From assembly GCA_905178155.1 (NCBI GenBank), contig CAJINV010000020.1, forward strand, positions 186,001 through 250,000: a stretch of 64,000 nt of DNA, written 5' to 3'. Each line of letters starts with the position of its first letter. Within the stretch, counting starts at the first letter, position 1. Under the pieces are notes generated by a model. It did no database searches. It was not told the DNA's origin and was given only the letters and a program-made list of their open reading frames with translations. Of this stretch, positions 12,128 through 22,900 are shown in pieces. This DNA comes from Amoebophrya sp. A120. Taxonomy: Eukaryota > Sar > Dinophyceae > Syndiniales > Amoebophryaceae. The translations under genes and the position numbers were made by a program.

Positions 12128-12868
12128 TTAAAACTCCGCAGCGTCCTCTGAGAAACTAGACTCCCTCCTTCGGGGCGGGTGGTCCGCGCGCTGCAAGAAC
12201 GCCTCGAAACACATCGTGGCGTCCGAGGCCCCCCAAGGATCTTCTCCCTGGAGGATCGACATCCCGGCACACATAACGTCCCTCGCGCAGCAGTTGAAGC
12301 AGCCCCAAGCGGACTGCACGAAAAGTTTGCAGGCCGCGGACGCAGTGTGTAAATCTGAAAACCCAATTTCAACCAATGTGAAAATCCAAAAAACCACGAC
12401 CTCACCTTGGCAGCGAAGCGATATAGAAGGCCTTGCACGCCGGCCAAGAAAGCCACGGAACTCGGACCCACGCGGCCCTCGACCCATGCTTTGAACTGGC
12501 TTCGCGCGAACCCGTCCAAGAAGCCTCCCGAAACACGGCGGCGACAGCGCAGCAGAAAAAAAAACGAAGCATGAAGGGAGTTGCCTGAAAATTGCATCCT
12601 CGCATCAAGCCATCCCTAAGAGCTCTAGTGGCTCCTGTCTTGTGTCCTCGGTGGCGCCGTCCCAGCACCACCACACACTGATCCGCGTCTTCCTGGAGAA
12701 GGCACGGCGCAGCAGAGAAGCATCACCTACTTCAGTTTTCGAAACAAGTTCTCTTTTGCTCAAGAATACGTAAGAGACAGCTGCTGCAACCGCTGTGACC
12801 AAAAAGCATTGCTTGCGAGCGTTGTCTTTGGTTGCCAAAGCTATCAATCTCTCGATTGCAGTCGGCAA
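12128..12868 (-). CDS. Putative small multi-exon gene (unrecognised)
   Basis: Three coding-like segments with plausible splice borders lie in order on the minus strand. The first (from a TAG acceptor at about 12869, no ATG seen) contains a membrane-like helix (CFLVTAVAAAVSYVFL) and a possible GTAGGT donor near 12730. The second (about 12555-12410) encodes SGGFLDGFARSQFKAWVEGR and ends at AAG|GTGAGG. The third (about 12350-12128), after TTTTCAG, encodes a Cys-rich peptide (ACKLFVQSAWGCFNCCARDV) and stops at 12128. The phase between segments two and three does not match with the simplest acceptor, so the model is tentative. No family is recognised. It is the only gene-like signal in the GC-rich block. 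Confidence 0.3.
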
Positions 12869-13276
12869 CTATCTATTCCTGATTCATGCCGAGATCTAGC
12901 ACTCACACAAACCTCGCCTCCTCGCGGCCATGATCTGCTGTCGGTCATTATGTGTCGTTTCCAACGGGGTGCTTTCTTCTCTTTCAAGACAGGCGTGCTC
13001 ATTCAACATCAGGCAACGAGAGAAAGAAATGTTGAAACCCCACATGCATAATTCTAAACTTGAATTTCATATAGGGAATAAGCGCGCAGCGTGTCAAAAA
13101 GTAGGAAAAAAGTATTAACATTCCTAAACACTTACAACAACATCAACACAAAAAATACTTGGCTGCACGTTGTGCTGCATTGTGAGCGCGCTGCTCTGCT
13201 TTCGACACCGTCGACTTTACCGCATCGAATGTGTCATGTGCGTTCGGCACCATTGTACCCGGATATGGTGCGAACC

Positions 13277-13925
13277 ACTTCCCCATACCACACTTCCCAA
13301 CGCCCCCACTGCCATACGCTGGGAAAGTCCTTCCCCACCGGTGAGAAAGTGCTGCCCCAGTGACGGGGAAGTGGCGAATCCAGCCTCGACTTCCCAAGCG
13401 CCTGCTCTAATGCCCTGGTGTGCGTTGCCCACGGCAGCTGCGGATGTATCTCTAAGTATATGGCCGCCACCGTCCGGCAAATACAGGAGGGCGGACACGG
13501 AACGACACTGACAGACGGGGCGGGCAGTATTGCAAGGAAGCGCGAGGAGAGACATTGGGAACACGGCGGGGCCGCACTGCGGGGCAAGGGTGAAGGAATA
13601 ACGGAACAAGAGAAGGAGACATGACACACAGGGGGCGACAGTGAACAAAGGCAGCGCAAGGGAAAGGGAACCGCCAAGGCCAGCCGGCGCAGCGGGCGGC
13701 GCCCTCGCGCCTGCTGGCCTCGACGACCTAATCTCCGAAGCCTACGCTGTAGACTCTAAAAACGAACCAACCGGCCCGCAGCTCCATGCATCACCACTCC
13801 GGGTGCAGTGAGGTGATGCAAGGCAGGTGGGGGACGTGACGCAGGCGAAGTGAGGTAGTGACGCAGCTCCGGCGGTGATGCGTGGGGAAGTGGATCAAAG
13901 AGATGGGGAAGTGATTCACACCGTT
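13277..13925. repeat. Dispersed GGGGAAGTG / GTGACGCAG short-motif repeats
   Basis: GGGAAGT or its complement ACTTCCC recurs at about 13283-13292, 13366-13373, 13398-13404, 13886-13893 and 13904-13911. Between 13800 and 13880 there are repeated GTGA(C/G)G(C/T)AG/GAGGTGATG motifs. The unit is irregular, and no array with fixed spacing is present. Confidence 0.5.
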
Positions 13926-14443
13926 ACCATGACGCCCGCTGATGGTAATATACATGGGTAGCGCGAGGCCCTAGGTCCCTCAGGGAGCAAAGCTCCCCGG
14001 GCAGTCCCCAAGCAGCGGAAGCCCGCCCTTCGGGAAGAGGACTCCTCCGCGAAGGACGTAGGGCCCGGGGTCTCCCGCTTGGTCATCTCCCTGAAGGATC
14101 TAGGGCCGCCCGGTTTCCTGATATACCAGCCCCGACAGATGAAGCCACGCGTTGTAATGCGTGCTGTGGTTGTATGCGGGCGAACAGACCTGCCGCAAAA
14201 TTGCCACAAAATTGCACATAATTCGCGTTTTCCGGTGCAGAAACGCCATCCGAAAGCCGACCGGATCTTCCTCCGATCTCCATGCATGCCACAGGGCAGG
14301 TTTTCGCCTGGCAGTTTTCGGCAATGACCTGCCACTATTGCTGCCCCTCTTGGAGACCAGAAATAGAATTGCTGCCGCAATTGCTGCCACCATTGACTTT
14401 TCAGCTCACCTCTCTGACCAGGAGACCGGTCACTGAAAAAAAA

Positions 14444-14570
14444 AAACCTGCACACAATTTGCTGCCACAAGTGGCGCCACAATTGTGGCATCGAAATATC
14501 AGACACAGAGAATATTTTGTGCCGCAATGAATTGTGGCACCAATTGTGGCAGCAAATTGTGCGCAGGTTT
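14444..14570. repeat. Large imperfect inverted repeat (38-bp arms)
   Basis: The left arm 14444-14481 (AACCTGCACACAATTTGCTG and on through GCGCCACA) is the reverse complement, with about four mismatches, of 14533-14570. About 51 bases separate the arms. Neighbouring sequence (14190-14400) repeats the motif (A)ATTGC(C/T)(A/G)CC(A)AA. The arrangement resembles a miniature inverted-repeat element or a former introner in non-coding DNA. Confidence 0.8.
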
Positions 14571-14597
14571 ATTGCGCGAGCAAAAAACTTGTCCGGG

Positions 14598-14680
14598 TGG
14601 TTGGCAAGGTGGCTGGGGAGGTGGCCGGGAAGGTGGCTGGGAAAGTGGCACGGAGGGTGTCTCGGAAGGTGGATGAGGGG
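14598..14680. repeat. GGTGGCTGGGAA-type minisatellite
   Basis: About six degenerate 12-bp units in tandem (GGTTGGCAA, GGTGGCTGGGGA, GGTGGCCGGGAA, GGTGGCTGGGAA, AGTGGCACGGAG, GGTGTCTCGGAA). The strand has G-runs. Confidence 0.75.
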
Positions 14681-14748
14681 TCTCCGAATCACAGCCACCG
14701 GATGAGCCGGTGCACGCCCCCTCTCGGGCAATGTGGTAGCTAACAAAA

Positions 14749-17646
14749 CTAGCACGCGCGCTCTTGAACCCACGTTGCTATCGAGGCTACTGCTATGTAT
14801 CCGGGAGGGGCCAGGCACCTACTCACTAGGCAAAGTATGTGCAATTTTTGTGCAGAAATCTGTGTACAATTTTGCCCCGGCTTATTATTATGCGTTTCAG
14901 GAGATTGCTCTGCCTTTTTCGTGCCGGAGCCGGTCAGGGAGCTAGTTGCCCAGCGAAAGCGCGCCCTCATTTCCAATTCACTCCCTGCGTCGGCACTACC
15001 TTCCCCGTCCGCGTGGCCTCGCTCGCCTTTGTCCGTGGAGCTGCTTCCGCTAGAGTCTTGCTCCGCCCCGTTGCTGCCACCAGCCGCCCCGCCGACCTTC
15101 TGCTTCACCTGCTCGTCACCCCCGTCTTCCGACGCTAACGCGTTTTTACTTTCGGCTCGACTCGCCTGTCCCGCCTTCTTCCCGCCGTCCAACGCGGCAT
15201 CTTGGGAAGGTGCGCTGTCTTCGCTTGATTTCATACCATTTTTTTTCGAGTTTTCCGGCGTTTTTCCGTCGGTGTCGGAAGCCGCTTGACCACCGGTTTC
15301 CGCCTCCGTGGAAGTTTTCGTGGAACTGCTCGAGGCACTTGTTCCAGCGGCGTCTGAAGCCAGGCCTCCATTTGCGTCATAGGAATCGTCTTTGTCGACT
15401 GCAGATCCGGTGGCGTCATGGCTGCTTGACTCCGGAAGCTCCTCCGCAGCGGCGCCAGGAGTGTGGTGCGAAGATGAAGTAGAAGGCATATGAAAACTAA
15501 ATTTCCCCGTGCCATCCCGCGGATCAGTACTTCATGAGCTAACACACTGCAAAACGTCGTAAACACAAACAGGCTTCCAACGCACTGCGCTTTCTTTGTA
15601 CTTTACTTCTGTAGCATCAATTATAATTAACAAACATAGCATGACAATAATTCCTTTGTTTAGCTGAAACCACATGGTACACAGAATGCGGAGCTCTAGC
15701 ACCAGCACGATCTTCGTCGCTACTACAAGCCTGACCTTCATCATGACTACTTCAAATACCAACTCGTTGCTACGCAGCAACGACGTCTCTATGGCCGAAA
15801 AAGGGGTCGGAAAAGTTCCCACGTCCGTAGGACATCTCATCAGAACCAGCTGCAGTCGAGTGGTGCTCGTTCTTCATCGTCCCGTCGTCATCACCTTCAG
15901 CCGAAGTGGATGACTTCTTTTCCTCGCTAGAAGCAACTTGCAGTATGCGAGAAAAAACCATCTTCATCAGTGTCCTCTGTAGGGACCGTCTTTCGCAAAC
16001 AAACGTAGCGCGCTCACCTGCAATGCAAATTACAACTTCGAAGTGCTTGCCGATATCTACTTAAGTATGTGCGTGTTCGTTGGTACGCACGGGATCGTTT
16101 ACTACACGGCCCAAGATAGCTTGATCTTCGACGTAGGAAACACCCTAGCACCATGATCTAGCATGTCCTCTCTCATGCCCAACACATTTTTCGTGGCCGT
16201 GCTCTGTCCAGCAGGTTTTTCTATCATTAGATTGACAACCTTCTTTTCTCGATTGGATAGGTTTGGTTTCATCCGCGTCATCACCCTCGCGTTTCTCGCT
16301 AGCGGTATCGCCACCATGCTTCTTCCCGTCCTTGGCGTCAACGGCGTCAGTTTTTTCCTCCGACGATGCAGAAGTTGTGCTCGGCGCAGTGGTGTCTTCC
16401 GTCTCCGTCTTCGTAGTCGAATCCGCGTGGTCATCAGTGGACGACGACGTAGCAGTCTTTTTCACATCAGACTTCTCGTTTTTTTTCCCCGCACCCGCAG
16501 CCAGGTCCGCTTTATCGTCTTTCGACGAGGAGCTTTTTTTCGACTCGGCGGGCGCATTCTCGTCGGAACTGGATGAACTTGCCTGCCCTGACGAGGACAA
16601 AGACACTGTTGTATGGCGTACTTAGACGTATTAGATTCGACCGTGGGGACAACGACAGGAAGCTTTTGATTGCAAATTTGCGTGCGTGATCTATCAGCTA
16701 CATTTTATTTACTGGTGTAGGTACATGACAAGTTGTGGCTTCCATAACCGCTGCATGGCATTGTGCACAATAAGCGTCACTAGAAACCCGTATTCTTGAT
16801 ACATTGAACGCAGGCACAGACGCAACTCCTTAGGGCAACGTTCCGCCAATGCAGTATCAGGTGGAGGTAAATGAATTTCCAACGTAGTGATTGCAAAACG
16901 TAGAAGACTCGCTGCATCAGGATGCTCTCGACGAGCACTTGCTCGTGTGTGTTTTTTTTCCAATCGAAACTCTGGCTGAGCAGCGTGGTTGCGGAGGTTG
17001 CCTCTCATGCAATACAACACGAGCAGGATGGCCCTCACTATGTTGTCCAAGAAGTTTGACGCGTCACGTCCAAGCTAGCCATACACCTCTTTAGTGGATT
17101 TGTCCTTTTTCTCGGCCTCCGAGGTGTCCGTGACCTTGTCCACCTTGTGCTCCTCCTCGTCTTTCCCAGGTGCTTTATCAGCCACGATTTTCTGCTTCGG
17201 GTTCGATTCTGACGTACCAGCACCCTCATCGTGCCGGATCGCGGCCACCAGCGGCACGCCCGTCCAGCCCCCGAATGTCAACCCACCGGACGTCGCTAGG
17301 GTAAAACCGAGGATAAACCTCCGACAGACGCAGGCCAGGTTTTTTACCGGCATCCACGAAGAGATAACCCCTGCAGCAGTCATTGTGCCTGCAGCTTACG
17401 CTCGTACAACCCGGAGCTGCACGTTGGCAGTTGGTGTCGTTCACAGTTGGATCCAGCACAAAAGTGATCCCGTCACACGTCGGCCGGCGAAGTCCCTGCT
17501 CGGACACCAGGGTCCGGCGGTACGTACCGTACCGGGGTCCGGGTTCAAAATACGGGTCCGTTGTTCGAAACAAATCGGTGTGGACAAAACAAAAATCAAG
17601 CAGTTTCAGTCATTCCCCCGTCCCGCGGGACGAGGATCCGTAGACA
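14749..17646 (-). CDS. Acidic Ser/Thr/Lys/Glu-rich multi-exon protein(s), unrecognised
   Basis: Several minus-strand exons share one unusual composition and probably belong to one gene, though two adjacent related genes cannot be excluded. From upstream: an exon at about 17570-17230 with a Cys-rich part (RRPTCDGITFVLDP, SCRHNDCCRGYLFVD); an acidic/basic exon ending near 17090 (EEEHKVDKVTDTSEAEKKDK) at an AAAGAG|GTGTAT donor; an exon at about 16604-16210 (SLSSSGQASSSSSDE, then DDKADLAAGAGKK); a short exon at about 15945-15770 (VASSEEKKSSTSAEGDDDG); and an exon at about 15490-14940 (TEAETGGQAASDTDGKTPEN). Introns between them have AG acceptors and mixed donors. Possible start at ATG 17646. The low-complexity, highly charged, Ser-rich sequence implies a disordered protein. 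The Cys-rich N-terminal part could be extracellular, but I see no clear signal peptide. Function unknown. Confidence 0.4.
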
Positions 17647-19952
17647 TGTTCGAAATGGAAGTTGGCCCCTCACTCTACTTTCTTATGTCTTTTTGTACAG
17701 TAGATCTGGCGTGCGTTCGCATGATGGATCGGCACACTTGAGCGCCTTTTCGTTGTTCTATCAGTGCTGTACTGCGAACGGGTCTACAGGGGGGAGCGCC
17801 AGCATCGCAACGCATAGTTGCAATGAGTCAACATAATTGAAGACTCCGCGCAATTTGTAAGCTTTCATCTTTCGCCACAAACTAACAGTGCGCGAGCAGG
17901 TGCAGGCAGACTATTTTCATTCATTCTCGTACATTCCATGCTCCTCCCCAAGAGCTTCGATACATCAAACAGCTACTTTCAAAAGTCTTTTTCTGCAACT
18001 GCAGTGACTGTTTTGCGCGACTAAAGTGCGATTAATCTTCTGCGCGTGCTGTTTACATCCATCTACTGCGAGTCAACTACTTACATGTTCGTCGATGCAT
18101 ACACTCTCGCACAACTTGAACTTGCTGCTTTTGCTCTTGGACGCCGCCCGAAGAAATGTCATGCACAAAGGTGCCAGGGCATCATCGAAGTAGAGTGAGG
18201 GGCACTACTGAAAACTTGCGGTCGATAAAATTTGTTCTTCATGCATCGCATTTAGGTCCCAACATCTCAACTATTTTACTCCTACAGGTGTTTGGTATCG
18301 CATTTTATGACTTTCTTCGAAATCACAGTGGGTACATTTTCAAACTTGTAGAACCAGTGTGCTGTGATCGCAAAATTTTCTCCACTCGTAACGGAACAGA
18401 GAGGTGAAAATCAGGAGGAGGAGTGACTTCTACTGCACAAGAACAGCTCAACAGGTCGCTAGTGAAACAACTCTCATCGCTCGTCTCTGGTGCATAGTTC
18501 AATGTGAAAGTCAAGGTCGTTGTGAATGACCTGAGAAATAATGCGCGTTTGATTTTGTTTTTCAACTTCGCAAAGAATAAGAAAGCTGAACTCTTCTACT
18601 TATACACAAACAGCGCATGATGAAAGACTGTCTCCTGACAAATACAGAAGTTGTGAAGAACAATCTGTGATTTGCATAGCACGATCGAGATACATATTCA
18701 TCCACAGCACCAGTCGTCCGCGAGGTAGATTTCTCGCACTTTGCGGATTCACGCTTCACGTTTTCTAGATTTGAGCTATTGCAAAGCCCATGCGTCGGGC
18801 AAGAGGCTGGCATGTAACCCACACTGCAAGTACGAAGGACTTCGTTCGTAAGTGATGGACTAGATTCCATTGATTTGCGTGAAGTTTCGTGGACGAAGCT
18901 GAAGCTTGTGTCAACGAACGATCGTCGCTATGAAGCATTTCTGCGAGAATGCGCCAGGAACCGGCGGGTCGACGTTTGATCGTGTTGATGCCCGTGATGC
19001 CCTCACGAGCGACGTATGGAGGTTTGCAACAATTTTTTTTAGTGCCTTCTATCATCACCTCTGACTGTAGTTTGCCTTTTTTTTCTACACGCTCTACGAA
19101 ATTTGGCACGTAGAAATGGTGACTCTGACTTCGATTTGGTGCTAGAACAAACAAACGCGCAGCAAGTGTCTCCTTATCGAAAAGATGCTTCCTTTCTGGC
19201 ACTGTTCAGCCCTCTCCAGATGCTCGTTGGCCTATCCCTTTTTTGCAAATCTTCATGCGTCTATGCGCACTGAATCAAGGAGGGCCAGCCTAGACTGCGT
19301 TTTAAACTCGGAATTCATCCGGCATTCTGAGTCAGTAACTCAAAAGCAGCATCATGGCGTTTGTAACTTCACAGAAGATGCAAATTGAACGTCTGTAAGA
19401 TGAAGGGGAAGTACGCAATCAAAAGTGCACGTGATGCGATGATGGACTGAGACTGAGAAAACAAAGTTGCGTGATGCATACGCAGCAGCGGTTCCAGCTG
19501 TTTGGCGTCCCATATGTCTTCGGTCGTGTTATGCAAGCGAGTCGTGTTTTTCTTGAAGTGACGCGGCTGATGCACTCATTCATGAAATCGTGTAGATAGC
19601 AAAACATGCTCCGAGCTATGCGGGCTCAAAATGTTCATTGGCAGAATGTGTTTGCCATGGCGCTTGTTGTGAGTTTCGTTTTTCTTCTTTTTCTGATTCA
19701 GTGGTAGCACATCCACTTTCAACTTGCTTGTTTTCTCAGCGTGCTATATCACCACTTGCCTGAGTAATGTTGAATGGTTCTCGACGCTAACTGAGTAAGT
19801 GGATCGTAGAAAGCAAGGCAGCGCTCTGTCTGTTTTATTACCTACGTTCTATCCATCAAGAGCTAAATTGAATAAAATTCCAACTACCTAGTACCGTTGA
19901 TGCAAGACATAACCCATCGCGCACAGCAGTTCTTCTTAGGTCTTTCTCTTTG
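17647..19952. other. Intergenic or unresolved sequence
   Basis: No supported gene. Open frames on either strand (for example minus 19202-18765) lack ATG starts, domains or consistent composition. It probably holds the 3' flank of INCENP-like copy 1 and the 5' flank of the acidic Ser-rich gene. Confidence 0.4.
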
Positions 19953-22900
19953 TCACACAATTTCAAGAAATAGCAGAACACTCTTTTCTTTTCCTTCATA
20001 GTGTCCCATCGTGTGTTTGTAGCGCGAGACCTCACCCGGCGTCAGCCGGTCGGCGTCCCAATTCAAGCTGCTGCCCCGCCGCCGCCGCTTTACTGGCACG
20101 TTGTCCGCCCCGAAGATGGTCGCCAGGTCCGGGTTGACGACATCGGTTCCGAAAATGGTATCGGGGTCGTACCGGCTCTGCTCCAGCACCCGTGGTAGCC
20201 AATCGTCGCACCTAAGCACGGACAACAGTTGTAAAGCAAGGCAGGCATTAACACACTTAATTATAATTGTCTTCGGACACCAAAGGTCAACAGACAGGAG
20301 TCCGTCCGTAAAAATAGACGCACGGCTCGATTTTTTGACAACAACCGGCGTTGATGGCGTTGATGTACTAACGTTATCGAGGAAAATCTACGTACAAGTT
20401 GCGGCTGTGGCCACTGTGTCAAGATCAAATGGCTCTTGGATGGGTTCAGCGAACTTTCAGCTTTTCTCCGCACGAGGACGGGGCATGTTATATGATTTTT
20501 TTGTCAGCCGGCGGCCTTAGCGTCAGTGACTGATGTGCTCATCTCATACATATGATCATGTTTCGCGGTGCGATTAAAATGTTCGACAAATAAAGCTTCA
20601 GCTTCAGGAAAAACTAAAAATGCTCAACAGCAGTCTGCGACTTAAGTCGTGCTTACATCCATCGCAGATTCTGCGAAAGAAGAACCAATGTTACAACATC
20701 AGCTCGATGATGATACGAAATTTCATGCATGCAGCAAAAAACACATCGGCTCTAGCCTGGAAAATCATGTCCTCTTCGAAGGAACGGAGTTTTTTTGCAG
20801 AAAGGAATCTCTGTCACATCTGCTTGCTGCACTCACATGCATCACAAGAGCATGAGTTTCTGCACAGGTACTGCTTTCCGTACTGCTTCTATGTATTTTC
20901 AGTTCCATGAGTGAAACAATTGGTACTTACCATTTTGGAATGCGTTTGTGGCTGCGGTCCGGAGACTCGTCGGAATCCTCTTCGCCATCGGAGGAGGCCC
21001 GCTCTGACACTTCGTAGTCCTGTATCATGCTGAAAAATTCATTCGCTTTCGTACTTCTGAGGCAGCATCAAATTTTTCTGCTTGTTGTTCCTCACTTGGA
21101 AGACCACGAACTCCAATTCGTTCCTATCACGTTCAAGCAGCAAATGGATCATGTAGCCGCCGAGAATCAAGAATCGTGAATAAACGAACGCACAAAGAAG
21201 TGAAGCATCGCAGATATTGAAGACGAGTTTTTAACTGTATCGCGTTATTTGTGCCTCACATAGAGCTGCAAATTGAAGAATCTTCCGCAGGATAGTGTCC
21301 TCGTCCCGTTTGCTGCCTCGAATGATGCAACGCCGTCTCTGCATCTCACGGTGGTCCAGTTTCTGGCAGGCGAAGGACGCCGGATCCACGTTGGTGAGCT
21401 CGATGCTGGATATGGAAGCGCCAGGATCGCAATCAACAAAATCGAAATAATTTGCGATGCATAAAATCGATACCAGTTGGAATCTCAGTTTCCAGGTGGC
21501 ACATGACAAATTGCGGGAGCACCAAAATCCAGTCAGTCATGCTCCTTGGGCAAAGGAGACTGCTCCTGTCATGCTACCCTGGCAGTACATGGTTACTGCC
21601 AAACAGGCTTGCAATCGGTCTCATTTGCCTCCTCCCCAATACAGGCCTTACGTGCCCTACATTGTTTTATGCATGACAAACTTTTTCGATTTGGACGATT
21701 TCGATCCTGACACTCCCATACTAGAGGTGAGCAGCGTCGTGTCGTCCGTCAGCTTATTCAGATCCACCGACAGTGTCTGGTCGCCCGCAGCTTCCGCGGG
21801 TCTCGAATCTGGAAAATTGGATAGATTTTTTTCTGCGACACTCGCCGAGACTGTCTCGAGGTTCTGGTCCACGTGCTGCTCCACTTCCATGCCAGAAGCC
21901 CCGTCTTGTTCCGTACCAGATGGAGCGGGTACCGAAACGGCCAGTGGCGGCGCACCAACGGGATCATGTTCTGAAGGGACGATGCGTTGCTGGTCGGTAG
22001 ACGGTTGATCCTGTGCGTCGGCGTGCAGAGCTTTTTGCTCAGGGGGCGCATTCAACTTCATTCTACCCGATGCGGAACTTGACTCACTGGGACCAGCACT
22101 TCCATCGGGAACTGGCGGCTCGGAAGTATTGGCAAACGCTGCTTTCGAGGATGACCAACTACTGATGTGTTTTTCATTGATAATTCAACAAGCGGCTCCA
22201 GACATTCACGGCGCGTAGAATTCGAGCGAGATAATGTACCGAAAACTTGCTGTTGAACTTGAAGTCAAAATAGTAGCACCCTAAACCTCCAAAACGACTT
22301 CGGATAATATCTATACGTCTCTGCAGCTCCTCCCCCTTCCTCGTCTAGCATTTCGACATCCATGCTGGCGTCTGCGAGTCTGATTTCTTCTAGAACCTTC
22401 CCCGACTGCTCCTGTTTCTTCAACATCTGGCCCCCTCTAGCTCTAGTATCCCGCTCCGCCGACCCGGTCATCTGCTGAAATTTCGGACTGCTGTTCTTCG
22501 GGAAGCGAATGGCGCTGTTCTGAATCTCGTCGATGCGGGCTTGGAACGCCTTCACACGCTCCGAAATCGCGGCGCAGGGGGTCCGGGGTCGGGGGGTACG
22601 GTCGACATGGAGTGTCCGGCCCAACGGGGAGGCATGATGCGTCGTTGGCCTTGATTCGTTTTTTCTCTGCTCCCGGTCCGACTGGTCGTGTATTTTTCCT
22701 TTCGTGGAAGAGGAAGATGGCTCCGGCAGCTTAGCTTCCACTACCATTTCATTGGCAGAATGACAATTTCCAGGAACAGCACAATCTTGCTCACCCAGCC
22801 AGCCCTGGTCCTGTCTTTTCGCTTTTGCATCGCACTGCGAGGTTTGCCGCGGTTCCCTACCTCCTGCTTCGACCGTCCTGTCGGATTGTTGACCTGCTGG

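Larger units (their letters stand above)
12869..14748. other. Repeat-rich non-coding block
   Basis: It holds GGGGAAGTG-type short repeats (13277-13925), the large hairpin (14444-14570), and GGTGGCTGGGAA repeats (14598-14680). A 300-codon open frame on the minus strand (14818-13916) is made of these repeats and shows no protein-like features. Confidence 0.5.

Noticed and set aside
13277..13925. CRISPR-like array suspicion from repeated GGGGAAGTG motifs
   Set aside because: Motifs are too short and irregularly spaced, and the sequence is eukaryotic.
13916..14818. 300-codon minus frame with HLPSHLPGHL-type repeats
   Set aside because: It spans the hairpin and minisatellite; the peptide repeats mirror DNA repeats, and no conserved feature is visible.
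17190..17260. tRNA-like T-loop GGTTCGATTC
   Set aside because: It lies in the acidic coding exon, and I could not pair any acceptor or anticodon stems around it.
18765..19202. Minus frame of 145 codons
   Set aside because: It begins at GTG rather than ATG and has no recognisable features; likely intergenic.
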